Below are positions 11,120 through 22,939 of a stretch of 44,505 bases of DNA, piece after piece (the stretch's first letter is position 1; each line of letters starts with the position of its first letter). Origin of the DNA: Welwitschia mirabilis (Eukaryota; Gnetophyta; Gnetopsida; Welwitschiales); contig JBOZIK010000001.1 of NCBI GenBank assembly GCA_051453625.1, positions 68,354,747 through 68,399,251 of the forward strand, given 5' to 3'. The translations under genes and the position numbers were made by a program. The notes beneath the pieces are model-generated. The model was not told the origin of the DNA. It ran no database searches and saw only the letters and a program-made list of their open reading frames with translations.

Positions 11120-11540
11120 TTCATTAAAAAAGGAGTTATTTATGGGAATTTCATCATGAGAATAAGAAAGTTGAGATAGATGATCTGCAATGCTATTATG
11201 GTTTTCAGATTTATCAATGATGGTGAGATTAAATTCTTACATAAGAAGGATTCACCTAATAAGTTTCACACTAAAGTATTTTTTAGTTATAAGATAGCAT
11301 ATAGCTGCATGATTGGTGTAAACATTGATATGAAAGCAAAGAAGATAATGTCAAAGATTATCAAAGTAAAAGATGATGACAAGAATTTCTCTGTCGATGG
11401 TTGTATAGTTGGATTAGGCTTTGGAAAAAGTTTTACTAAGATACGATATAACTTTAAAATCATTTTAATATTTTTTGGTCAACAACCCCACACACAGTAA
11501 TGTTTCTTGCATCATATATAAGTTCAAAATACTTGGTCTA
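11120..11540 (-). pseudogene. RNase H remnant (element D)
   Basis: Minus-strand RNase H follows RT. It reads YDARNITVCGVV (first Asp), then FKVISYLSKT, YTTIDREIL (Glu), INVYTNHAAICYL (Asp to Asn) and ENHNSIADHLSQL. Stops and a frame change break it. The plus-strand open frame at 11180-11500 is only its antisense shadow. Confidence 0.8.
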
Positions 11541-12740
11541 ATCAAGACTCGTGATAATATGTTCAAAAGAAATTTTTTCCTTAAGTGTATCAAATGCAAG
11601 TTGACATGAATCATTCCAATCAAATTTAGTATATTTTTTAAGTAATGAATGAAGAGGTTTATAGATTTTAGCATAGTCATAAATAAAATGATGATAGAAA
11701 CTAGTATGATTAAGAAATGATCTAACTTGTTTGACCTTGATTGGAGGGCTAAGGGTTTTAATGGTATCAACATCTATAGGATTATTCTTAATCCATTCCT
11801 TCAAAATATAATAATCTAAAATGATTTCATGATTGATAAGAAGGAAACTCTTTTCCCAACTTAAATGTAGGCCACTATCTATACATCGATCCAAGACTTT
11901 CTCTAATCTTTCTATGATTTATTTAAAGGTTTCATCAAAGATGGAGAAGTCATTCATAAATATTCCAATAAAAGCCTTTATCATATTAGAAAAGTTCCAT
12001 ATCATTTCTTATTGAAAAGTTCTAGGGGTATTGCAAAGTCCAAAGGGCATTCATTTAAAGGCAAATATTTCAAAGGGTGAGATAAAGGTTGTTTTGGCTT
12101 CGTCTTCACTAACTGTACACACTTGATTATAGCCACTATACCCATTAAGAAAATAATAGTAGGAATAACCTTAGATTCTATTAAGTACTTGATTAAGAAA
12201 GGGTAAAGGACAATGATCCTTTTTAGTGACCTCATTAAGTTTTATAAAATTAATATGCATTCTCCATTTCCCCCTCTTTCTTGAAACTACTATTAAAGGA
12301 ATAATCCACTCACTATTGGGTATAGTATATATGATCCTAGCTCTTATAAGTTTAATAATTTCATCTTTAACTATTTGCTTAAGGGTTAGGTTAAGCNNNN
12401 NNNNNNNNNNNNNNNNNNNNNNNNNNNNNNNNNNNNNNNNNNNNNNNNNNNNNNNNNNNNNNNNNNNNNNNNNNNNNNNNNNNNNNNNNNNNNNNNTTAA
12501 GCCTTTTTCGGGGTTACCTAACAAGTTTAACATTATGCTCAAGGTAAATTTTGAGTTGAACAATAGAAAGAGGGATGGTAAATAAGTTTTTATTAGTCCA
12601 AGAAAAGGCATATTGTTTGAAAGCTAAGAGTGAGATCAAGTTGGATTCTTGTTAAGAAGTAAGAAAGTTACTTATTATCAGAGGTTTCTTTGGGTTATTG
12701 AATAGAAAAATGTATTTTAGACCTTTAGGCAATTTCTTAA
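11541..12740 (-). pseudogene. Reverse transcriptase remnant (element D)
   Basis: Minus-strand RT begins with the Athila N-terminal block ELKKLPKGLKYIF near 12740, then KLVR at the gap, LKQIVKDEIIKLIRARIIY near 12380, KRGKWRMHINFIKLNE near 12280, and LNGYSGYNQVC. The catalytic site near 11949-11957 reads MND, with the first catalytic Asp changed to Asn. It continues as DFSIF, LEKVLDRCIDSGLHLSWEK and RSFLNHTSFYHHF. A 118-codon open stretch at 11538-11894 is the best-preserved part. The 100-N gap at 12397-12496 falls inside the domain and is probably not real missing sequence. Confidence 0.87.
12391..12502. other. Placeholder gap (12397-12496) with 6-base overlap
   Basis: TTAAGC occurs on both sides of exactly 100 N. 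Element A is continuous through the same place (about 85-115), and aligning it shows that the two sides join directly if the TTAAGC copies are merged. The gap therefore probably holds no sequence. Confidence 0.8.
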
Positions 12741-13029
12741 GTTCTAAGTTGGGATTTTTGGCTATCATTCCATCTGTTGTAGGGATGACAGATGTGGGAT
12801 GATACTCTGCAAAAAGCTTTTCTAGCAAGTAAATATATTGGTTTTAGTTAAAATATTCCTAATTCTCATACTCAAGATAGTATGTTTTAGTTAGGTCATC
12901 ATAAAAAGTTAATTCTTGTAGCATTATCAACATCTCCTCAATTAGCTGATGTTGTAAAAATAAGGTTGGTTTAAGTTCTTCTTCTAAGTTAAAATTATCT
13001 CTTATTTTCTTTTTAGTAGCATTAAAAAC

Positions 13030-13370
13030 TCAAATAAACTTTTTATTTCCTATATGACATTCTATAATGTTGGTCCATGTGTCAATGATACAGTGGATAG
13101 TTGCATAAAAGGCTCTTCTTAAGAGTAATGGATAATCTCCATCATATTCTACCTCAATTATAACCACATCTATGAGGTAAAAAGATTCCTTAATTTGGAT
13201 GACTAGATCCTTAATAAGCCCTAATGATTTCTTAATTAAAGTATCAGCTAATTCTAAGATAATTTGTGTAGGTTCTATTTTATTTTCTAATCCAAGTATT
13301 TTACATATGTAAAGAGGCATGATGTTTGACACTACCTCCTATGTTAATTAAAGCTTTTCGAATTATTTTG
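13030..13370 (-). pseudogene. Aspartic protease remnant (element D)
   Basis: This is the retropepsin-type protease that would cut the polyprotein. The open stretch at 13030-13332 reads SNIMPLYICKILGLE, IILELADTLIK, GDYPLLLRRAF and ATIHCIIDT, the usual Athila protease layout (xMPLSxYxxLG, LQLADRSI, PLILGRPFLAT). The catalytic D-x-G-A-S motif lies just upstream as LINIGGS, with Asp changed to Asn and a one-base frame shift before SNIMP. It sits between gag and RT, as expected. Confidence 0.83.
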
Positions 13371-13406
13371 TTTTCTTCTAAGGTAATAATCGTAATTACT
13401 GCTCCA

Positions 13407-13420
13407 NNNNNNNNNNNNNN
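13407..13420. other. Assembly gap (14 N)
   Basis: Short N run between the gag and protease remnants. Confidence 0.99.
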
Positions 13421-13429
13421 TAGGACACT

Positions 13430-15100
13430 TTTTCATAACTAAGTTGGAAATAGATTGAGCAAGAAAAACTTTTCTAGGAATGGTACATTTTTATTTTATT
13501 CTTACTGGGTATTTCCACAACTTAGAATATTTAGGATTTTCTTACAATAATTTTCAAAAAGATAAGTTGATGTTTACTTCTTGCATCAAGGTTTTTAAAT
13601 GCTCATTAAAGGTAGGATTTATGTTTAACCTATTAAGACAAGGAGTAGATGCTTTCTTCCATTTGTTTTTTTGTGAAAACTTTTTAGTAGATATTTTAGC
13701 ATGTGACATTGATGGGAATTTTTATGAGTCTAAAATTTCTACGTAATCTCCATTGTTACTTTTTTAATTATTTTTGGGAGTTAAAACCTCATGGATAGGA
13801 AGTGTTTTATCATTTTTACTTCTTGGTATTACCTTCAAATATCTCTTAACTTCATTTGATTTAGGTAAGGTTGAGATGCAAGAGACCATTATGGTCTTTG
13901 ATTGGCAAGGATCACTTTTTAAAGTGCATTTACTAATTTTTAATATTACTGTTAGTATTTTCTTATAAATTTTTTAATCCTTTTATGGAATCTTTGAGTG
14001 GATCATTTTTATTTTGTTAAAAATTAAAGTTATTTGCTTGGAAGTTTAAATTTTTGAATCTATTCTCAAAAGGTTTCCATTATGGTTATCCCCCTAATTT
14101 TGGTTAAAATTGTGATTGACTTTTAAAGTTAGATGTTCTTTGGTTGAATGTACAAACTTCCTAAAATATTCTTTCTTTACAAGTTAGTAACAAGGGATAC
14201 TCTTTAGTTGGATGAGAGTTTTATTCATAAATTTCACAAATTCAGGTTGTCTTTTTATGTTTTACTACCTTTTCCTCAACTATAAATTAAGTGTACTTCT
14301 CTAAGATGGTAGTGAAATCCTTCATTAAATTGATTGAGTCACTTCCTTCTTCTTTCTTATCATGTTTAACCTCCTTTACATATTTTATGATTTGGCCTAT
14401 AGTTCTATTTAGTGGGTTTAAGCCATGTTTGACTTATCTATACTATGTTTTCCAACACACTCTATGCTTCTTCTAAGACTAAGTTAAATAAGCTACCATT
14501 ATAAGAAAAGTCTATAAGTTATTTAGTCTAACTATTTAATCCACCATAGAAATAATCAAATAGTTCTTCTTTATGAAATTCATCAATAGGGTTGGAATGG
14601 CTAGCTATGATAAAATGTTCATAAGCTATGACAAAAAACTCATGACATTGTTGCTGAAATTTGATAACTTTCTTTATTCTTTTTTTCATGGAACTTTTAA
14701 TTAAAAATCTTTTAATAAAAAATTCTTACACTTGACTCTATGATTTAAGACTCTTATGTGGAATGGTTTGAAGCCAAATTTTTTCCCTTCTTCTAAGTGT
14801 AACTAGAAAAATAATTATGTAAGTATGACTAGTAATACATTTCTTTTTATTTCCTGAGGTAAGCACAAGTTATTCAATATTAGTTAGATGTTGGAAAGAT
14901 TCTTCAAATTCCCCCAAAAAAGTTAGATAGGCACTCAAATTTCTTAATTTTACATAATCATTAAAAGGTAAATCAAAGGGATTTTGGATTTCATTTTTTA
15001 TATTAGAAATTAAATCTCTAAGGGTAGCATTTTCATTTGAAGTAAAAGTTCCTCTTATAATTGGCGTACTAGATGAAGTAACTTACTTTTGTTTTTGTAA
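13430..15100 (-). pseudogene. Gag remnant (element D)
   Basis: Minus-strand capsid/nucleocapsid region. It begins near 15060 with ENATLRDLISN, NPFDLPFNDYVKLRNLSA and SFQHLTNIE. It continues with the retrotransposon gag core near 14640-14510 (HEFFVIAYEHFIIASHSN, IDEFHKEELFDYFYGGLN), then a poorly kept zinc-knuckle stretch near 14250-14180. The gag-protease linker at 13440-13620 (HLKALMKEV-like, then PKYSKLW-like in the sister) matches the plus-strand copy at 44340-44505. The core aligns with the gag at 43318-43514. Stops and frame changes are frequent. Plus-strand open frames at 13480-13746 and 13774-13968 are antisense shadows. Confidence 0.8.
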
Positions 15101-15803
15101 TGATTTTGATACATTTGAATAAGAAATGACATGATCTACTATTTACTACAATTTTATTTTGCAAAATGTAATTCTAAAATAATAAATGTAGAAAAATATT
15201 CTTCTTTAATTCTTAGAACTTATGTACTAGAATGTGCATACCTAGATTTTACTTGAAGTCAAATAATCTTTCTTTGATATTTCCTTTAATCAAGTTTCGT
15301 TCTCTCTAATATTCCATCTTTCTATCAAAATTTACCTTATCCTTACATACTCAAATAGCAAATTAAAAATGAAAATAAAAAACAAATAACTATCATCCAT
15401 CTGATAATGGAAATAACAAGAGGAACAATGATCATAATAACAGAAAATGGAACTCAAACAAAAGTTGTCAAAATCAGAAAACCAGACTATCAAAAAACTA
15501 GAAAACGGAATAAAGAAGATGATAGTATTTTATTAAGATGATAGTATTTTATTACTAATTTACAAACAAAAAGAAAAGTTACAAAAAAGGAAATAAATTT
15601 GAAAATATAAGACTATCATTTCCACTATCATGAGAACAACAGAAAGAATGAAAGAGCTCCCTAAAGCTACAAAAAGTAAAAATTACTGAAAATAAATATA
15701 CTTCAACTATGCTAAAAATACAATACTATTTTAAATCAATAACCTAAATAAAAATTCTAGGTACTTACCTAGTAATTAATAATCCTTTAACTCCTTAGGG
15801 CCT
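15101..15803 (-). other. Leader of element D
   Basis: Non-coding stretch between the primer site and gag. It includes two decayed copies of the family's 42-nt motif (15389-15420 and 15611-15640), as does the leader of the plus-strand sister at 42250-42565, and a small direct repeat (ATGATAGTATTTTATTA) near 15520-15554. Confidence 0.6.
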
Positions 15804-15821
15804 TTCTTAGTAATGATGCCA
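15804..15821 (-). other. Primer-binding site, tRNA-Asp type (degenerate)
   Basis: On the minus strand it reads TGGCATCATTACTAAGAA, 10 of 18 matches to the Athila tRNA-Asp site, and all differences are transitions. It begins three bases after the LTR end, which is the normal spacing. Confidence 0.75.
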
Positions 15822-15824
15822 AGC

Positions 15825-17053
15825 TATTATGGTGTAAATTATGCAATCTTTAAATTCTTTGAAAAAAACCTTAAAATCACAATGCTTGTAGAAAATACAT
15901 ACTAGTATAGACAAGATTTAACTTGAATGTCATAATCTGTTGAAAGCACTAGAATAGAAGTTAGAGAATTGATTTTCAAAAGTGTTTTTGATATTTTCTC
16001 TTTTAGTAAATAAAAGTAAAAAAATATGAAAATACAATGCAATGATAAATGAAGGTGAAATGCAAAGGATGAAAATGACAATGAGATGAATTCTGCTTGG
16101 ACTCTAATCCTCATATTAAAATAACTATTTCTATATAAATTATATCAACTAGGAAGAGTTTTATTACTTGTTTCTTGCTAAAATAAACTATAAGACTTAT
16201 CAAATAGAATATGAATAAAGCAATATTAAATTAGAATGAAATAGCAATGCAAATATAAACTAATAAAATCAATCTTAACAAAAGTTGCCCTTATGCTCTA
16301 AATAAAATATAGAATTTTTATTGACCTATAATTAACTTAAACCATAAGGAACATAAACACAATTGTAGTAAAAAGAGTAATTAAATTGATCATGAAACTT
16401 TTACATCCATTTGCAACAAAGTAATGGAATCTTAATGGAGGATACGCAGTCCAACATCAAGGTAAACGCCTCTCTGTAACTACTAGATGGACTTGTTATC
16501 CTTCAATATTCCATCACAAGAACATAAAGTATAAAAAATGGAAAATGAAGTGAAGAAAAGGAAGGGTATTTATAGTTTTATATTGAATTTCTAGAAGCTT
16601 AACCCTAGAAGTCAGAGAAGAAAACCTAATAGCCTATATGGGTCACATCACCCCATAACAAAGATAATTCATTCCATCCATAGAAAATAGTTGTCATTCT
16701 AACTATTATAAGGACAAAAATTAAAACATCACTTCATGGAAAAAGCTGGTCTATCAGCTTCAAGCCTTATAGTCAAGTCCACAGACTTCATGCATGTTAG
16801 TAGTGATATTATCCTACTTGTTGTGGGGATGACAGAGGGGATGACAAGTTTCTTCATCTTATAGCTCTAGAAGAAATCATAGTTTTACATGGTAAAATCT
16901 TCCTTCAAAGTATGAAGTATCAAACAAGCTTGAGATGCATTGATGATCATCCTATTTTTTCTTCATAACCATGATAATTACATTTAAACTTATACAAATT
17001 TCTTGTAAAAGCACTTGAAATACACCATCAAATTCCTACAAATTGGCATTACA
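15825..17053 (-). repeat. 5' LTR of element D
   Basis: On the minus strand it starts TGTAATGCCAATTTG and ends ACACCATAATA, giving about 1229 bases. It aligns with LTR A and LTR B across its length, including the GGAATTTGATGGTGTATT block at the 5' end and an intact TATA box (16566-16575). It carries at least one clear copy of the 42-nt motif (16805-16850). Unlike copies A and B it has no purine tract before its 5' end, so it is a normal 5' LTR. Confidence 0.83.
16566..16575 (-). promoter_or_regulatory. TATA box in LTR of element D
   Basis: On the minus strand CTATAAATACCC, at the same LTR position as in copy A. It would drive transcription of element D toward gag. Confidence 0.65.
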
Positions 17054-19531
17054 ATAATCATTCTAAGCCTATTTTGTATCACATTAAAAAATCCTTTTAT
17101 GAGAATATTTTATTTTTATTACATATTTATGGACTAGATCTGTCCTATGGTAGATTACATTAAGGGTAGGTACATCCAATTACATAAAACCAATGTCATA
17201 TAATGATGTTTCTAGCATGAAATAATCTAAACATTTTTACTTATGCAATTATTAGTCTATTTCCTTTTCCATAGGTAATTCCAAATTTCACTCACATAAT
17301 AGAATAATTTATTACTATTACAAATATTATTCCTTATATCTTTCATCATGGCTTTATTTTATAAAATTCACTAATCATCTATCTTGCCCATCCTATTATT
17401 AGTTTATAAAACTTATCAGTCCTAGTTGCGGCCTTTTTACATAATCAATAATAAGTGATCTATTTATCCTTTTAAGTTTTGATTAAGATTAAGTACACTT
17501 ACACTTGTAAAGATAAACTTGAGTATTTCAACCCATTAATGTAAAATCCCCTGCATGTAATTCTAATAAAAAGAGAAAATAAGAGATACAAAGTAATGAT
17601 AAAATGAGTTGTCACTGTGAATCTATAAGGTATCATACATATTAAATTACATAATAACAAAAAAAAGAAAATAAAAGAAAATAATAGTTATTATTATTTT
17701 ACATTATGTTATTAACATTTGCATTTACTTGAGGTCTTTAATTTAGAAATAAGTCAATGGATAAAAAGGTTGAATTTCTACTTTCATATGGTATTCTTTG
17801 TTTTCAAGCATTTATGGAGATAAAATTATTTCTTTATTAGGATAATAATCTAATAAAACCTCTTATGCATATATAAAAAAAGAAAAAACTGATAGAAAAA
17901 GAATTAAAATAAAGAGAATGTCTCCTCTATGAGAACATTTTTATTTATGATTAGATCTATTGGGTTTAGTTAACTACATTAGAGCTATAGATGATTACTT
18001 ATAATATAGCTCTGATGATCTACTTATAGCACATTCAACTGCATCAGATTGTAGATTCTCACAAATAATGCTACAATAAATTATTTTTATACAATACACT
18101 TAAATTTATTGAAAGAAGGTGCCATAATACTAGATGTTTAATAGGATCAAGTACTTAAAATACAGTATGGTAACTCAGTTTAACTACTATAATGATGTAA
18201 TTTTCATTATTCCTACATCTAGTTAGCATGAAATGCATTTGAACTAAGTTATGTTACTTTAACTTGGTATGTCTGTAGTTGGGCTTAATGATATTATGTA
18301 AAGTTTATACTTACACATAACTTAAATACTCTCAGTACATCATTAGNNNNNNNNNNNNNNNNNNNNNNNNNNNNNNNNNNNNNNNNNNNNNNNNNNNNNN
18401 NNNNNNNNNNNNNNNNNNNNNNNNNNNNNNNNNNNNNNNNNNNNNNNNNNNNNNNNNNNNNNNNNNNNNNNNNNNNNNNNNNNNNNNNNNNNNNNNNNNN
18501 NNNNNNNNNNNNNNNNNNNNNNNNNNNNNNNNNNNNNNNNNNNNNNNNNNNNNNNNNNNNNNNNNNNNNNNNNNNNNNNNNNNNNNNNNNNNNNNNNNNN
18601 NNNNNNNNNNNNNNNNNNNNNNNNNNNNNNNNNNNNNNNNNNNNNNNNNNNNNNNNNNNNNNNNNNNNNNNNNNNNNNNNNNNNNNNNNNNNNNNNNNNN
18701 NNNNNNNNNNNNNNNNNNNNNNNNNNNNNNNNNNNNNNNNNNNNNNNNNNNNNNNNNNNNNNNNNNNNNNNNTATGTAAAGTTTATACTTACACATAACT
18801 TAAATACTCTCAATACATCATTAGCTACCCATAGAATAGGTACTTATACACTATTTTATTAGATGCTTTTCCTAAAGAGGTATTAAATTCTCCACAACTC
18901 TTACTTAGAAGAGGAAGCTAATATTAATAGTTATTTATTTTCAAGATCTTATTTAAGTTCTTGTATTAGCTAATTATAGGTGAACTGCAAATTTCTATAC
19001 TATAGTAATGCTAAATCCTCCTTTGCTAGCACTAAGGAGTTGATTTTACTCTTGAACCTAAGAAGAATATCATGCCTTTAATAGTAATATTACTTATGGT
19101 TGTAATCTAAGATGAAGTTATTTTTTCATAACCTCTATAATGTTGATAGCATTATAGTAGTCTATTTAAGCCCTAAATGTAAATCTTTAATTTATTCCTT
19201 TTTACATAATGTTCATATAGCTATTGCATTTTTTTATTTCTTATCTTTTATTTATAGAATTAATTAAAGATTGACATTCTTAGTGTTTTAGTTTCTATGG
19301 GTAAATCTAATAATTCTAAGTATGGAAAGAAAACCCCCTTGGAAATTCTTAGGTTAACTTTATTAGCTAGGATCTCTTAAGTACATTCACAATTTTGAGT
19401 TTCTACTTATTAAAGCTAGGGCATGGGATATCATTCCTAAATCTTTTTAATGTTAAATAAACATTCATCATAGTGTAGTTTTATTTATTACATCTTTGTT
19501 ATTTTTTCTATTTACTATAACTTTTGTTTAA
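17054..19531. other. Unassigned AT-rich stretch
   Basis: No gene or element end is recognised. It is AT-rich with short homopolymer runs and a 426-base gap at 18347-18772. The 52 bases before that gap (18295-18346) recur right after it (18773-18824), again pointing to unmerged contig ends. It lies between two minus-strand elements and may be an older unrecognised repeat. Confidence 0.6.
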
Positions 19532-19536
19532 ATCAT
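19532..19536. other. Target-site duplication ATCAT, left
   Basis: ATCAT directly precedes the 3' LTR of the large minus-strand element and is matched by ATCAT at 40354-40358 directly after its 5' LTR. Confidence 0.75.
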
Positions 19537-20034
19537 TATAACACCCTAATTTTTTTAATACTAAAAACTTCTACAAGATGATACTCTAATACCAAATTTT
19601 AATGTTTACTATTTTATAATTGAATAATTTTTACGCATTAATGCTCTAATATCAAAATGTAATGTCTTATAATCTAATATAGATAACTTCAAGCTTACTT
19701 AGTTACCCAATGTAATGTACTCAATATATTCCAAAAACTATGCATCAATTAAAAAATTAATTATGTTTTAAATTATTTTAAAAATATAAGCTTATAATAT
19801 CAACTACATATTATTTGAGAATATACAATCTAAGACTTAGACTACGAGTTATAATAATAATTCTATAATTTTTATAATAATAATTTTATAATTAGAAATA
19901 TAACTTTTGCATTAAATACTTATAATCCTTCCAATGAAAGGGAGATAAATACATTGCAAAATATTCATATCACTTTCTAAAGTAAATCTAAATACCATAT
20001 TCATGTTTACATAAAAATAAAACTTATTTAGGAT
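19537..20034 (-). repeat. 3' LTR of the large element, distal part
   Basis: The plus strand starts TATAACACCC, which is the decayed end of an LTR (GGGTGTTATA on the minus strand). It matches 38455-38950 throughout, including ACTATGCATCAATT and AATGAAAGGGAGA. It is interrupted at 20034 by the sirevirus and resumes at 28422. Confidence 0.85.
19968..20034. repeat. 67-bp direct duplication, left copy
   Basis: This segment of the 3' LTR recurs at 28422-28488, so the inserted copia element is flanked by both copies exactly at its LTR ends. The intact 5' LTR at 38890-38945 has only one copy. Confidence 0.8.
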
Positions 20035-21212
20035 TGTTAAGTTACAATTTGCCAAGTTGATGTTAAAGTAACATTTTCTAGTATAGAAAAATGTGTTATA
20101 TTCCTTACAAAAAATATTAATCCTTATAGGTCAAAAGTAGCAAACATTTGTTACTAGCCTTGCTTGAACCTGATAAGTTACAATCCCTTAAAATGGTTGA
20201 CCAGATTCCTAAGGGTTTGACTAAACCTATAATAAGAAGTTCTGAAACTAGATTATGAAGTGACTAACTAGATTCCTAAGGGGTCGATTGAATTAGAACA
20301 AAAAATGTTTTCAACTTTTATCATCAAGTGCTTAACCAGATTACTAAGGGATCGACTGGATCTAGTATAAACATGTTTTTCTTTAGTTTTTTCATATGGG
20401 ATTAACTAAATTAAAATGAAGTTAACTGGACATGCAATTAACTAGATCCTAGATAGGATCAACCAGACATGGAGATGTAACGAACTTATCTTGACTAAAA
20501 GAAGATGAGGTCGACTGACTTTAGTAATGGCACTTAATAAGGTTGACCAAACATTTTGAGGAGTTAACTAGTCATTACAAAAAAAGTATTTTTATAGTCC
20601 TTTCCTTTTTGTTTTTATTTATTTAAGAATCAGATCTACTTGTAAAACCTTAAAATGTATCTCCTATATATTTCTTAGCCATTAAAACAATTGTTCAATC
20701 TCTTTTACCTAATAAAAAAATCAAATAAGAATCTTTCTTATTATCAGTTTTTTGGTCAATCAATTTTACACTATACATACTTGGAATTATGATGTCATTT
20801 CAAATAGTATAGTACTATCACTTCTGTACCTCAAATCTATTGAAGCCTTTGCATTGTGGTATACTATTAATACTAAAAAGCATTCTTTTAAAAGATTGAA
20901 ACAAGACCTCTAAAAAGTCTGATTGTAAAAGGTTACAGGTGAACCTAAGATATTTGGAAAGTGAATAATAAAGATTTAGATTAGTCTTGAGTAGAAGCTA
21001 ATTTCTAAGAGTGGAGTAAGCAGTTTCCTGAACCTTTATGAATTGTGTATCTATTAATCTTCATTGGTATTTTCTATTTTTAGTTATTTTTCTTTCAAAT
21101 CATTTTTGATATTTCAAATACATAAATATTTTTAGTATTTAATACTTTATGAGATATATTTTAAATTAATTTTTTAAAATCCTATTCATTCCCTAGGGTT
21201 TTAGATCCTTCA
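20035..21212 (+). repeat. 5' LTR of the sirevirus-like element
   Basis: It starts TGTTAAGTTACAATTT and ends AGATCCTTCA, 1178 bases. It pairs with 27237-28421. It contains about a dozen decayed copies of a GTCGACTGGA-like motif at 20190-20575. Confidence 0.9.
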
Positions 21213-21214
21213 TT

Positions 21215-21226
21215 TAATATCAGAGA
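21215..21226 (+). other. Primer-binding site, initiator tRNA-Met type
   Basis: TAATATCAGAGA matches 9 of 12 bases of the common plant site TGGTATCAGAGC. It lies two bases after the LTR end. Confidence 0.75.
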
Positions 21227-21294
21227 GAGGTTTAGTTATTGGTAGATCCTAATAGATCTAGATTTCTTAACCCTAACTATAAGTAATTTTTTTA

Positions 21295-22340
21295 ATGGCC
21301 TCTCTACAAGAAGACCACTCATGTTTAATGGGATAAACTATGCTTATTGAAAGACTGGTATGAGAATCTTCCTTAGATCCTTAAATGTAGATATACAGGA
21401 GGTAATCTACAATGCATATGTCATGTTCACAATGTCCAAAACTAGTAATAATGAAAACACCATAGTGGTAGAAAAATCTTGAGACTAATGGACCCCTAAT
21501 AATAAAGCCAAGGCTATCCTAGATGCCCATGCTCTCAATGCTATTTTTTATGCAATGTGTATAAATGAATTCAAGAGGATTTTAAACTATAAATATGCCA
21601 AAGAAGCTTTGGATATTCTTGAAATAGCATACAAAGGAACATCCAATGTAAAGTAGATAAAGCTATAGATGCTTATCTCTAAGTTTGAAAATATTCATAT
21701 GAAATAAGAAGAGACTCTACAAGAGTTTTTTTCTAGATTGATAGACATAGTAAACTCCATGATAAGTCTATGCAAGAAATTGAATAAATAAAAAGTTGTA
21801 TGAAAAATTCTAAGATCTCTCCCAAAACACTTTAAGTCAAAAGTCACAGCCATTAAGGAAAGCAAGAACATCAATCAAATAGCACTTGAGTACTTTAAGG
21901 TAATCTTCAAACTTATGAGTTAAAGTTTTCTAAAGATTAAAAAAAAAGTCTTGCATTGAAAAGTATGTAGGAAGTGTTCAAATTTGAAAAATCAAATGAA
22001 TACCTTGATAAAGATGAGATTATCCCTTTGAAAAGGAGATTTAAAAAATTCTTACACAAAAGAAAGAGAAGGAAAACCAAGTAAAGGATCAAAGAGGAGT
22101 CATTCCAAACTAAGAAGAGATTTTGAAAAAGGAAGTAAGATCCAATCCTATGCTTGTAAGGGATATGTACATATTATAAATGAATGTTTAAGTAATAGAA
22201 GAGATCAAAGGAAATCCAAGACATCATTCTTCATTCTTAACTGGGATAATGTAGATGAAAAAGATAAGAGCAGCTCAAGCTAAGAGTCAAATGGAGAAAA
22301 AAGACTTTCTTTTATGGTAATAGTCCTTTTCATAAAGAAC
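21295..22340 (+). pseudogene. Gag remnant (sirevirus-like)
   Basis: Copia gag with the UBN2-type fold. After a start-like ATG at 21295 and an early frame change it reads RPLMFNGINYAY near 21313, LDAHALNAIFYAMCINEFKR near 21520, KYAKEALDILEIAYKGTSNV, EETLQEFFSRLIDIVNSM and KILRSLPKHFKSKVTAIKES near 21810. A zinc-knuckle relic (YACKGYVHIINEC) lies near 22153-22191 with its first Cys lost. One frame carries most of the first 600 bases, with several nonsense codons. No protein can be made from it. Confidence 0.85.
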
Positions 22341-22939
22341 ATACCTTGCTAAACAAAACCAGATGATATAGATCTTATTAAATATGATCAAAAGAAGCTA
22401 GAAGATACTTGTCAAGAACTCTATTTAGAATGTGAAAATTGGCAAAATGAATCAATGAACTAAACAAGATAGTAAAGGCTCTAAGTAAGGGAAAGGAATA
22501 GTTGAAGACAAAGTACAGGATGGTTTAAACAAAAAACTTAGAACTAACTTAAGAGATAAAAAGCTTATCTCACTTTATAAATAAATTTTTAAATAGTTTA
22601 AGTAAATTGGAAAAGAGGCTTGGGATACAAATATTAGTCAATGACAAGAAAGATATTAGCTTCATTTTTCAAAAATCACATAATTAATTGAATTAGGTAA
22701 CATGGAAAAATAACTCTCTAACAAAAATTACATGTCATTTTTGTGGAAAGAGAAGTAATTCGAAATTATTTTTCAATGCTAAAAATTTAATTATTTTTTC
22801 AAATTCTATTATTACTTTTCCATTTAAATTTATCCTAATGGGATGTTTACTACAACTATCTCAATGAACTAAGTGGATGAGGTCTGACAATTTAAAATGT
22901 TTATTAATTCTAACAACTTTTAAAGTATCAAAAGTAACT

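Larger units (their letters stand above)
8214..17053 (-). mobile_element. Athila-like Ty3/gypsy element D, near complete, degenerate
   Basis: Reading on the minus strand it holds 5' LTR (15825-17053), primer-binding site, leader, gag, protease, RT, RNase H, integrase, 3' untranslated region and a truncated 3' LTR. The order gag-PR-RT-RH-IN is Ty3/gypsy, and the tRNA-Asp-type primer site supports Athila. All coding parts carry stops and frameshifts. The PPT and the 5' part of the 3' LTR are missing. No convincing 5-bp target duplication is visible at the two ends. Gaps at 9987-10146, 12397-12496 and 13407-13420 interrupt it. Confidence 0.87.

Noticed and set aside
11180-11500. Plus-strand open frame of 106 codons
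   Set aside because: Antisense to the minus-strand RNase H of element D.
13480-13968. Plus-strand open frames of 88 and 64 codons
   Set aside because: They are antisense to the minus-strand gag and gag-protease linker; the mirror-image frame appears at 44223-44504, which confirms a shadow.
8209-17058. Target duplication for element D
   Set aside because: The five bases outside the two ends do not match convincingly at any nearby offset.
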